Assembly (NCBI GenBank): GCA_964019695.1
Contig: OZ026526.1
Location: forward strand, 6,963,254-7,027,253
DNA length: 64,000 nucleotides
Reading direction: 5' to 3'
Source: Loripinus fragilis
Lineage: Eukaryota > Mollusca > Bivalvia > Lucinida > Lucinidae
Numbering within the stretch: position 1 is the first letter of the stretch; every line of letters begins with the position of its first letter. The translations under genes were made by a program, and so were the position numbers. The notes beneath the pieces were generated by a model. It made no database searches. It had not been told where the DNA came from and saw nothing but the letters and a program-made list of their open reading frames with translations. Below are positions 33,341-42,290 of the stretch, one piece after another.

Positions 33341-35415
33341 GTAAGCACCTCATCTTTTTGTATATTTGGCACGTGTGTAATGGACGTGTGGCATTCAATT
33401 GGAGAATGAAATACATGTATTCGTATTGTATGCCAAACAAATACAAATGCATTTAATTCTATGATTCTCGGTGTAGATTTATTTTTTGTATCTGTTATGG
33501 ACGTGTGGCATTTGATTGCAAAATGAAATGTTCGTATTGTATTGTATGCCAAACAAATACAAATGCATTAACTTTTATAATTCTCGGGGTAGATTTACTT
33601 TTGTATCTATTCGACTACGAATTACTGCGTATGTGCACACAGCAAAGACAATGATCAGGTTGAGCGTCCACCAAATCTGGCCATTGTCTTCTCTGTTCAC
33701 GCGAAGGCACTGAGAAAGCTAGCATTGGAACGCACATTAAACACTCTGATCAGACCAGGATGGTCATGCTTATCTAAACCTTCGCTGGTCCCGAGGTTAT
33801 AAAACTGTGTTTATGCTCAAATCAGCTGAGCACGAAATTTATCCTGCTCATAAATGTTAAAATGCCAACAATTGTTGGCATTTTAACATATATTAGCATG
33901 ATAAATACAACATCTGAGAGACTTAAAGCAAGAAACGTCTTCATTTGTCGGTATTTTAGTTTTTATAAGCAGTTGAAATTTCGTGCTCAGTTGAGTTGAG
34001 CATGAAAAAAGTTTTATAACCTCGGGGTCTGGGCGAAAGCGTATCTTTGCAGGGCTCATTAGACCGAGAATTATATGTTCCTCTAGAGCGTGCTGACTGT
34101 ACAGCATTAGGAACCCATCGGCCCAATTCAGAATTAACGGCACCCAAAGCTATAACTACTTTCAGAAATGTGACAGAGATTTTTGGCACATAGGCGATCA
34201 TTTGATATTCTGACTTGGAAAACAAGAACCAATAAGACCTTCTAAATTGAGGGTCTGGAATGGGGCTTACTGATGAAGGATGCAATGTGACTTGTCATAT
34301 AAAACCAGGCTTCCAGATGATATTGCGTAATCAAAATATATTTTTCTTATTTCTGAAACAAAACAGGCTATGTTTGGGTACTCAAAAGGCCTGTTTTGAT
34401 GATGCTGTTCTTTGACTACCAAAGCAAATATTTAAACGAGTGGGTAAGAAAATGGTTAAAAACTAAAAATGTTTAGGCTATTGAGGGAGTTAAATGAGTA
34501 GATAATGATAAAGTACCAAAAGAAAAGATGTAAAATAAAAACAGCAAAATAAACAAACTGATATTTAGAAACACCTTATGAAAGTTCCTGATACAGAAAA
34601 AAATGCCACTGAATACGGCTTTCGTGTGTGTCTGTTTATTGATGCCTTGTGGTTACCTGCTGGAAAAGGGCTGACCTCTTGGCTCCCGTTTATGATGTCT
34701 AATTATGAAGTTGTCACTTTCCCCTTGGTATCCTGGATCATGTGTGGTGCTTGATTGTATCGATTCCTGATCTTTGCCCTCTTTGTTACTTTCATGAAGG
34801 TCTGCACAGTTTGCAAGATAATTAAACAATGTTTAGAATTAAACAATCTTTAGGGACACAAATACACCATACAGTAATTTGAAGCTATGTATACTACGTA
34901 ACAGAGAACTGATTCTATTCAGTTCCTCAACTGGTTAGTTTCTGTGTTGTGCCCGAGTTTGACAGTGGTCTCAGAAGATGATATGATATTCGCAGCCGCT
35001 TTATATAAAACAACAGCGCTGTTCAGCATCCACACATACTGATGTGTGACGCTGCAATAATAGGATAAAGTCGGACATCAGGTAAATTCGGACAGCGACC
35101 TTGTTTGTTTCATATTTTAATTATTGGAATTTTTAAAAAAAGGTTTACAAAGCAAACAGTGAAAATCCTGATGAGACCGCTCATAAGGAGCCGTCTCATC
35201 TGGGTTTCCACTGTTTGCAAATGTATGTCCGAATTTACCCGATGTCCGAGAATACCTGACTTTACCCTAATTGTTTTCTTCTTTTCAAAGTTGAGGGCGC
35301 AGCTTGTACTGTAAACCACAAACTGACAACTAGGGTCTGTGTGGCAGATGCCGTGTGTGAACCTGGATACTGTAACAGGAACGCCAACAGATGTTGTGCC
35401 AAACAGATTGGTTGA
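33283..35415 (+). CDS. Secreted six-cysteine peptide gene A (2 exons)
   Basis: Exons 33283-33340 and 35291-35415 join in phase 1 to give 183 nt, or 60 residues. A hydrophobic signal peptide (Met1 to about residue 23, MKTVAVLCLL...) is followed by a mature chain of about 37 residues with cysteines at 25, 36, 42, 47, 54 and 55 (spacing 10-5-4-6-0), allowing three disulfides. Mature charge is about +3. The paralogue on the minus strand at 44336-42172 has exactly the same spacing, exon structure and phase, which is strong evidence both are real. The family is not recognised; a secreted defence peptide is plausible, other extracellular roles cannot be excluded. The 1950-bp intron carries a 115-bp tandem duplication, a MITE (33786-34032) and a hairpin MITE (34325-34475). 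Confidence 0.82.
33379..33609. repeat. Tandem duplication in gene A intron (2 x ~115 bp)
   Basis: TGGACGTGTGGCATTC...GTATGCCAAACAAATACAAATG...GATTCTCGG at 33379-33495 is repeated at 33496-33609 with about 10% difference. Confidence 0.88.
33786..34032. mobile_element. CCCGAGGTTATAAAAC MITE (copy 2)
   Basis: Same structure as 391-637, here inside the intron of peptide gene A. TIRs GGTCCCGAGGTTATAAAAC and GTTTTATAACCTCGGGG. Confidence 0.88.
34325..34475. mobile_element. GACGGTTC hairpin MITE (degenerate)
   Basis: GGGTACTCAAAAGGCC, GATGATGCTGTTCTTTGACTACC and GAGTGGGTAAGAAAATGG are recognisable. In the gene A intron. Confidence 0.65.
34600..34800. repeat. Dispersed repeat (see 14055, 47760)
   Basis: Contains GATGCCTTGTGGTTACCTGC, AAGGGCTGACCTCTTGGCTC and TTGATTGTATCGATTCCTGA, as in 47760-47965. 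Confidence 0.7.
35291..35415 (+). CDS. Peptide gene A exon 2 (mature peptide)
   Basis: Acceptor TTCTTCTTTTCAAAG ends at 35290; stop TGA at 35413-35415. Holds all six mature-region cysteines, including the terminal CC pair. GTCAGT follows at about 35422, a possible donor for a 3' UTR intron as in gene B. Confidence 0.83.
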
Positions 35416-35435
35416 AAAACAAGGTCAGTTTAACA

Positions 35436-35728
35436 TGGGCGGGTCCAGATGTGGGGGGGACACCCCCCCCCCCTAAAAACTCACAAAATATAGGATTTCT
35501 TTGCAAAACTGGTCTAGATCCCTTGGAAAATCACAAAGCTACCGAGCTAGCATTCAATGCTGGGCCATATCGGCCCATCAGCGACACGCCATTTAAATGG
35601 CGTGTCGCTGGCGGGTCGATGATGGCCCGCTTATAGTGGTATTAGGATCCTCTCTTCTCACCTAAAAAAAACAAAACTGTTGTTAGTGTTGGACCCCTCT
35701 GGCATAACTTTCTGGATCCGCGCATGGT
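35436..35728. mobile_element. CGGATCCAG palindromic element
   Basis: Left end CATGGGCGGGTCCAG, right end CTGGATCCGCGCATGG. The inner palindrome CAGCGACACGCCATTTAAAT with its complement is intact. It begins about 20 bp after the stop of peptide gene A. Confidence 0.9.
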
Positions 35729-35744
35729 TTAAGTCATCAAAATT

Positions 35745-35945
35745 TAAGCAGAATGGAACCTTTCTTATCAATTGGACCAGTCCATTTCCATGTTAAGGGT
35801 TGTTGGGTGTTATTTGTCATTTTATTCAATTTTCGATGGAACATTCTGTAAGCAAACAGTGGAGACCCTGATCAGACGCCAAGTTTTGGGCGTCTGATCT
35901 TGGTCTCCACTGTTTTTCTACGTCCCACAAAAAGGACGCTTATAT
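35745..35945. repeat. Dispersed repeat ending in CAAACAGTG hairpin
   Basis: TATCAATTGGACCAGTCCAT, AAGGGTTGTTGGGTG and a hairpin CAAACAGTGGAGACCCTGAT...TCTCCACTG. The same module recurs at 42800-42960 (truncated) and 46428-46625. Confidence 0.8.
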
Positions 35946-36370
35946 GCGTTAGAATAATTTTCTTAATGACTGAGATATTCAATGAAGCTTGTTTGTGTTA
36001 ACAATGGCTCATCGGTACTGCTCTAAATGTTCAAAGGACACGTGTTGTAACGTTAATTCTAGCCACGAACCGGTTTAGTTATTTATCAAGTATCGAGAAA
36101 TCCAAGTTACTTCGTATTTTTTTCATTTTGGGAAGTTTTTTTTTGTTTTTGTTAACTTCAAAGCAACATTCGGTTCGACCATTTCCATAGACTGATTTTT
36201 GTGAATTTCTGTGAATTTCAAAATGGATTTTTGGTACTAACATTTGTCATAATATGTTTCTACAACTCTTAAAAAGTAAGCATTTATGACTAGGAAATAC
36301 CACAAATACACATTGCAAACCAAACTACGGCATCACGAGGAAGATGCACAGAACACTTACAGTCGCAAAC

Positions 36371-36873
36371 ACTGTAGTCATTCCACTACGGCAATTTGGG
36401 TCTCGTCACCCACTCCGGTGTTATAGTAAAATTACCTTCAAATAAAGGCTGACAAAAATGAAGACTTTTGAATATGTTTGCTTCGAGATTGTATCGTCTA
36501 GTTAACAACCTCTGTGTTGTTTTGCAAAAACGGAGATAAAACCGATTTTAAATGTGTTTTTGTACAGTTATATTACAAAAAATGTCAATTACGGTTTAGT
36601 CATAATTATACGGTTCGTCATTGATTAATTGTCCACGATGACGAAACCGTAATTAGTTATTTCATGCCTAGACATCAAACGTTAAAGTTTTCATATAAAT
36701 TTAAAGCTAAAATATTGAATGTGACTGATGAATAAAATTATTAATCGGAACCCAAGTATTTTCGGGCGTTATCTGTGATTAAATGCAGAAATTGAACATG
36801 ATGAGAAAGTTACCTTAACACCGGAATAAGCGACGAGACCCAAATTGCCGTAGTGGAATGACTACAGTGGCAA
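36371..36873. mobile_element. MITE with ~60-bp terminal inverted repeats
   Basis: ACTGTAGTCATTCCACTACG... at 36371 and its complement ...CGTAGTGGAATGACTACAGT ending at 36873 match over about 60 bp, including GGTCTCGTC and CCGGTGTTA. The 380-bp interior has no ORF. Confidence 0.88.
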
Positions 36874-37059
36874 AACATCAGGAAGAGATAGTAAGGCAAC
36901 CAGCTCTCTCTCCCTCATCAAGATAGTTGCAACCTAGAAAGTGCACTTAGTACTGCAAAACAAGAATCAACTGACAGTTATATGCACGACCCACGTTAAA
37001 CGTTTGCTACTAGGTATTTCAGATTGAAAGCATTTTTCGGGTAGCCGAACTGAGTGTTT

Positions 37060-37620
37060 CAACATATCTGTTCTGAAATAGGTTCCGTACGAAAGTGGGT
37101 TCTAATACATGGTTCTAATACATTTGTACATTATCGAGACGCTGGTATGCGCTTTGCCACAAAAATATTGGCAAAGTCTAATCACCGTTTTGCATACCTG
37201 TGTCTTGATAATGTTAAAATATTAGTATACAAAATTTGCTTAAATATATCATGCGGTTCAAGATTAATGAGCCGCTTTCACTAAAAGACCTTGGCCGGCC
37301 AAAATGATGCTCGGCAAATACTTGCCTCCGTTGTGCATACCAGGGTGGCAGGGAAATATTAAAATCAATAAGTAACCAAAATTTGATTCAAATATCCCAT
37401 ATGGTTCAAGAGTTATGAGGATTTTCACTATTAAAATGACCTCAAAAGGCCGGACAATTGCACAGCAATCCCATATCTATCCGAAACAGGTGGGTTCGAA
37501 TGCAAGAGATTAGGGAATGTTGACATGCATGTATGCAAAATGTGATAAAATATACCATGTGGTTCAAGAGTTATTAACATTTTCACTAACTGGTTACAAA
37601 CGGACGGACGGACTCATATA
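37060..37620. repeat. Diverged 'GGTTCAAGAGTTAT' tandem repeat
   Basis: Units near 37230-37280, 37390-37430 and 37540-37590 share ATATATCATG(C/T)GGTTCAAGA and GAG(C/A)...TTTTCACTA. A similar array lies at 47200-47690. Non-coding. Confidence 0.6.
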
Positions 37621-37679
37621 TATATAGTAATTATAGTGCAGACCCAAGGGTCGTGCAACCCCCACACACAATGAGAGCA

Positions 37680-38300
37680 ACAATAAACAACGAATCAACA
37701 ACAGCAGCCTTTTTTCGTAAAATGCGCTAATTGTCTGAAAATTAAAACCCCCAAAATTTGTTCAGACACAGACAGGGCAGTTGGCAGTCTTTCTCTTCTT
37801 GAAGATCTTGGAAGTCATTAAGTATTAGTAATACCATGGGTAGTCCGCCAGAACGTGGAAATAATCCACGAGCTAAAGCGAGTGGATTATCTTACGTACA
37901 GGTGAACAAACATGGTATAACTATTTTATACCACCTACATCAGTGTAGACCTTGCACATCGAGAGATATTTCGTGCTTAAGTTGGCATGGGTGGTATAAT
38001 TTCGACATTCCTTCAAACTGAAGATCCATTCGACTTTAATACTGTACGCAAAAATTATAAATGTTTCTTTTTATATTTTGAACAGTGATTTGTTGCATAA
38101 CCACATGGCTAGATTTTGCGTCTATGTGGGTTTTTCAATTTATGCTCTTTTCGAGGTGTCATTCACAATTCTTAATTGTTGAGCCATTCCATAAAATGTT
38201 TGGTACTCAAACGCAAGCATCTGTAAACACGACTACGCATATGCAATAAATAAAAAATTCCCATGGGTTAAAACTTGAGCACTGGTAAACAGATGCGTTG
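37680..38300. other. No gene recognised
   Basis: Contains a short inverted pair GGAAATAATCCACGAGC / GCGAGTGGATTATCTTACG (37857-37897). The small plus-strand frame at 37836-38021 is unsupported. Confidence 0.45.
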
Positions 38301-38304
38301 TATC

Positions 38305-38540
38305 ATGGGCGGATGCAGAGGGGACAGGGGTCCAGACCCCCGTTGCCCTGGAAAATCACAAGTAGTTATAGGTTTCCTTAGAAATACTGGTACGGACCCC
38401 TAGAGAAGCAACTGGACCCACTGGGTCCAATTGCTTGTCGAGGGAGGCTCGTAGTGACGAAAATAAATAAATAAATACATGTATAAATACGTTATCCCCA
38501 CCACCCACGCTGGCGAAAATTTATGGACACGTCCATGTGT
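38305..38540. mobile_element. CGGATCCAG element (degenerate)
   Basis: Left end CATGGGCGGATGCAGAGGGG, right end GGACACGTCCATG. The inner palindrome is replaced by AGCAACTGGACCCACTGGG. Confidence 0.75.
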
Positions 38541-38810
38541 TTGACGTCCTATAGATTCTAGTCAGGATCTCGCTGACAGTTTTCTTAAAGCCACGTACCA
38601 GACCATATTTATTCATTTAATATCGGAAATGTAATAACTTAATTTTGTCCATTTTTGTTCATTTCAGATTAAGTCGGGATTCCACGTTTTGGACTGTTTG
38701 CAATTTGACTATTGTGCAATTAAAAATATGTGATTAATTCAAAGACAAATAGACTGATTCTAGTTCAATGTGTTTTGTTTCTTTCTGATTTTAGGCCAAA
38801 TAAAAAAATA

Positions 38811-39025
38811 CCTGTGTTTAGGGTAACCCAACCCTACCTGGTGAAACCTAGAGTTTTTTCAAGTTTTCTGGAAAAATATTATTTTATGCATTTTGAAAGG
38901 CGAGATGCCTTTCAAAATGCATTAAATTATATTTTTTCCAGAAAAAATATATGGGTGCCTTCACTACATGAAATTTTCAGAACCGTCACCCGAAACACAC
39001 TTATTTTTTATTTGGCTTTATGCCA
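38811..39025. repeat. Dispersed repeat shared with 63506-63655
   Basis: ATTTTGAAAGGC...GCCTTTCAAAAT forms a hairpin; AAAATTTTCAGAACCGTCACCCG and CGAAACACACTTATTTTTTA continue the match to 63 kb. The 120-codon plus-strand frame over 38730-39092 runs through this repeat and is not called. Confidence 0.75.
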
Positions 39026-39029
39026 TGTG

Positions 39030-39865
39030 ATTTGCAACACGCAAACACAGTCTACCATCATCAACCCAACGTCCATGGTGACAGAGCATTAATTTACCTT
39101 CTAGTTGTCCATTGTTTAAGTGAAAGAAATTGTTTTATAAAATTATACGATTATATTAGAATTTAACCAAATGTTGTTTGCAAATTCGTGAAAATGTATT
39201 TTGGATGCTTGGAATGTCAATGGTCAGCTTGGCCTATCTGAGACGCACACAATATTGATTAAAATCTAAAATAACCGTTTGGTAGGACAAAAAGTAATAA
39301 AATAAATCCTTTCAGATTTTAAGATGACTTCGCAGCCTGTGCGTTGTAAACGAGTTCGTAGTTAGCTGCGTTGTAATGAAAACCCAAGATTTTATTTTTC
39401 GAAAAGAGATGTGACAAAACTACATGGATGCATTTTGTTAAGAGCATCATTGTGCACAGTTTATTGTCCAGTGTGCGAGCCAAAAATAAATATTTAACAG
39501 CATGACCAGATAACATCTGCAAAATCTGTAAATCTGCATTGACTGTCAAATGGGATTTGGGTTCTTTCTTTTTGTCTTGCACTATTCAAAGACTTTCTGC
39601 TAGCTACGGTTTTGGAAATGTTTACTGAGTTCGGTAAGACAGGTGTCTGTATTGTCTGTATTGTAAATCTCGAAATAACAATTAAACAAAAGTAAAAACG
39701 GTCCCATGACGTCTGCGCGTTCAGAATCTGTAGGCTACGCGTTTGTTACACAGCCACTGCGTTTCTACAGACCAGTGTGAATAATAACACCATTAAAATC
39801 GTGTTCGAGGATTTTTTTTTAATAACCAAACATGCTACGTGTGATTAACTGCCAGTTGTAAGTAA
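39030..39865. other. No gene recognised
   Basis: An 87-codon minus-strand frame (39582-39319) has a normal amino-acid composition but no recognised domain or splice partners; left uncalled. Confidence 0.4.
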
Positions 39866-39869
39866 AATT

Positions 39870-40062
39870 CAGGGAGAGCAGTGGCTCAGTGGTAGAGTGC
39901 TTGACTCGAGACCGAGGGGAAGCGGGTTCCAGCCTCACCGGCGTCACTGCGTTGTGTCCTTGGGCAAGACACATTAATCCTAGCTTTGTACTGGTTCAAC
40001 CCAGGAAGACCGGTCCCTACATAAATGAAAGATCGTTGATGGTACGCAAAGAATCCAATCAA
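39870..40062 (+). mobile_element. tRNA-derived SINE, family 1 (best copy)
   Basis: GAGCAGTGGCTCAGTGGTAG (A-box region), then GCGGGTTCCAGCC (B box), then CTGCGTTGTGTCCTTGGGCA, TACTGGTTCAACCCAGGAAG and a GTACGCAAAGAATCCAATCA tail. Intervals fit a tRNA-type pol III promoter; the following body excludes a tRNA gene. Confidence 0.9.
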
Positions 40063-40203
40063 ACCAACAAAGTACGTAAGATTCGCATCATTAGGCATCT
40101 TATGGTCAGTTGTCTGTAAGCTTTAAGACCATGAATCGTGCGGTGGTGCAAAGTTTAAATCTTCACAGAGTTCTCAACTCTAAGCAGATTCTAAAATAAT
40201 GAC

Positions 40204-40438
40204 CTGACCCCGTGGTTATAAAACCTTTTTCATGTTCAACTCAACTAAGCACGAAATTTCAACTGCTCATGAAACTAAACTACTAAAAAGTAAAGATTTT
40301 TCTTGCTCTTAATCTCTCAGATACTGCATTTATCCTTCTAATAAATGCTAAAATGCCAACAATTGTTGGCATTTTAACATTAATGAGCAGGACGAGCTGA
40401 GCATGAAAAAGTTTTATACCCTCGGGGTATAACGCCGA
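40204..40438. mobile_element. CCCGAGGTTATAAAAC MITE (copy 3)
   Basis: TIRs GACCCCGTGGTTATAAAAC and GTTTTATACCCTCGGGG; the interior is inverted relative to copies 1 and 2. Located between the two peptide genes. Confidence 0.87.
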
Positions 40439-40549
40439 GTTCATTCACATAAACTTGGGACTAGACTAATAATTAATCATTGTGAGAAAAAATGAGGCTC
40501 TACATAGCACTTGTCCCAAGTAGCCTATCTGTGAATTCATTGGAATACA

Positions 40550-40757
40550 GTAAAACCTGTGTAAAACGGCCACTTTAAAAAGACCAAAAATTGCTTTATC
40601 AAGACCAATTATCGCTTAATGCAGGACAAAAGTATTGCAGAATGCTCCAAGGGGAGCATTCTGCAATACTTCCGACCTTCATTAAGCCACACTTGTCATT
40701 TAGATCTTTGTTTTGTCTATTTATGAGTGGCCGTTTTACACAGGTTTTACTGTACAA
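40550..40757. mobile_element. ACAGTAAAACCTGT hairpin MITE (copy 1 of 3)
   Basis: Ends ACAGTAAAACCTGTGTAAAA and ...ACACAGGTTTTACTGT. The centre is a strong hairpin, TATTGCAGAATGCTCC/GGAGCATTCTGCAATA. Copies at 51690-51880 and 58335-58535. Confidence 0.9.
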
Positions 40758-40987
40758 GGAAATGAATAAAGAAATACTTTCCCATTTAAACGATTTATTT
40801 CTTTTGTCTTTGAAATTTACATACAATCAAAACTTTGGACGAAACTCCCTGGTTACCAAGAACAGTACCTAGCAGGCGATTTCTGAAGAAGAAAAATACA
40901 ACAAAATAGTTCAAAGAATATTGAACCACAATATGCGAAATGTATCCTTAACCTATATCAGCCAAACGTCCTTTTAATGGGATATAG

Positions 40988-41060
40988 GCAAACAGTGCAG
41001 CCACAAACCAGACACCGCAAAACGCGGTATCGGCGATCAGAATCTTCACTGTTTGCTTAC
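40988..41060. repeat. CAAACAGTG hairpin
   Basis: GCAAACAGTGCAGCC...CTTCACTGTTTGC with the inner pair CCGCAAAACGCGG. Confidence 0.8.
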
Positions 41061-41281
41061 GGAATGATTATATTAAAATTCGTAAAAAAATATCATAAGC
41101 ACCTTAAAATTGTAAAAAGGCTCGTCCTATCTAAAACAACGCAAAATACGGATACTATCTGAATGTTACCATAGTCTGTGACAACGACCATGATAAGCAG
41201 AGAACCTTATCGCTCGATTTGGAGCATTTGATCATGGTCTACACTATTGCCGTGTTTTTGCCGTCGATTATGGCAAGTGTC

Positions 41282-41375
41282 CAGTCAGCATACCGTCTCG
41301 GGCCTCCATCAGCCCACCAGCGAAACGCCTTTTAAATGGCGTTTCGCTGGTGGGCTGATAGTGGTCTGCTTTTTT
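41282..41375. repeat. GGCC palindrome (stand-alone)
   Basis: CATCAGCCCACCAGCGAAAC... pairs with GTTTCGCTGGTGGGCTGATA around TTTAAA. Confidence 0.85.
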
Positions 41376-41465
41376 ATGCTTTAATAGAGCGTGCATTTTC
41401 CTTTCCTATTATTTCAAGAGCTGAAATAGCCATTCTACCAAGTTGTCCTCTATAACAAAACTATA

Positions 41466-41772
41466 CATGCGCGGATCCAGAGAGTTTTGTCAGAGGGGGT
41501 CCAACTTTGACAATTTTTTTTTTGTTGATGAGGGGAGGGAGGATCCAAATTCCACTATAAGCGGGCCATCGTCGGCCCACCCGCGAAACGCCATTTATTC
41601 GCATGCGTGTCGACGGTGGCTCAACAATGAATGCTGGCTTGGTAGCTTTTTGGTTTTACAGGGGATCCGGATCCAGTATTGCTAAGAAACCCTATATTTT
41701 GTGATTTTTTATCAGGTGGGGAGGGGGTTGGAGTCCGGACCCCCTGTCCCCGCCTCTGGATCCGCGCATGCT
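41466..41772. mobile_element. CGGATCCAG palindromic element
   Basis: Ends CATGCGCGGATCCAGAG and CTCTGGATCCGCGCATG are perfect inverted repeats. Orientation is opposite to 26917-27478 and 35436-35728. Confidence 0.92.
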
Positions 41773-41924
41773 ATATACATCAAAACATTATTTACAAAAT
41801 GCACATATTTTAAATAGGTAGACATATCAAGTAAACATTAAAACAATTTGTGTGCATGGTTAAAGCTTAATATTGGCGTAGCTTACATTACGCAGTTACG
41901 CACGTGCGTAATAGAAATAGCAAC

Positions 41925-42085
41925 ATGTAATGTGGTATACCATAAGGAACTGCTCTTAAATGAAAGAATTCGCTCCCTCTGGGAGCCAATTCTTTACTTT
42001 AAGAGAAGTTCCCATTTTGAAACTTGAGGGACGCAATTGAAGAGAATTATTTCTTGATCCAGTAGTCTCCCTTTGATGTGCGTAA
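41925..42085. mobile_element. Hairpin MITE, inverted partner of 2866-3035
   Basis: GGAACTGCTCTTAAATGAAAG ... CTTTAAGAGAAGTTCC, then CAGTAGTCTCCCTTTGATG. About 90 bp beyond the stop of peptide gene B, so it could lie in that gene's 3' intron. Confidence 0.85.
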
Positions 42086-42171
42086 CGTTTTCAGCGTTCT
42101 GGCTACGCCATTGCTTTGAATAGCACATTCATTGAAAATTAATGATTCCCACAATTCCTTACTTACCAGAG

Positions 42172-42290
42172 CTAGATCTTTTCGCAACATTTCCCTTTGT
42201 TTTTGTTGCAGTATCCGTTTCCACACTGGGCATCCCTTTTGCAGTTTTGCTTGTTTAGTCTATGATTAGCGGCACATGCAGCGCTCTCAA
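42172..42290 (-). CDS. Peptide gene B exon 2 (mature peptide)
   Basis: Acceptor TTTTTTTTTCAG ends at 42291; stop TAG at 42174-42172. Five bases after the stop comes GTAAGT, a consensus donor, so the exon probably ends there and the 3' UTR continues in a further exon that could not be placed. Confidence 0.84.

Noticed and set aside
37836..38021. 61-codon plus-strand frame
   Set aside because: Chance frame across a short inverted pair; no support.
38664..38740. Possible 3' UTR exon of peptide gene A after TTCATTTCAG
   Set aside because: Acceptor-like, but nothing else ties it to gene A 3.2 kb upstream.
38730..39092. 120-codon plus-strand frame
   Set aside because: Composed of a dispersed repeat shared with 63.5 kb, including a hairpin; no recognisable domain.
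39319..39582. 87-codon minus-strand frame of ordinary composition
   Set aside because: No family resemblance, no splice partner, no promoter; could be chance in 64 kb.
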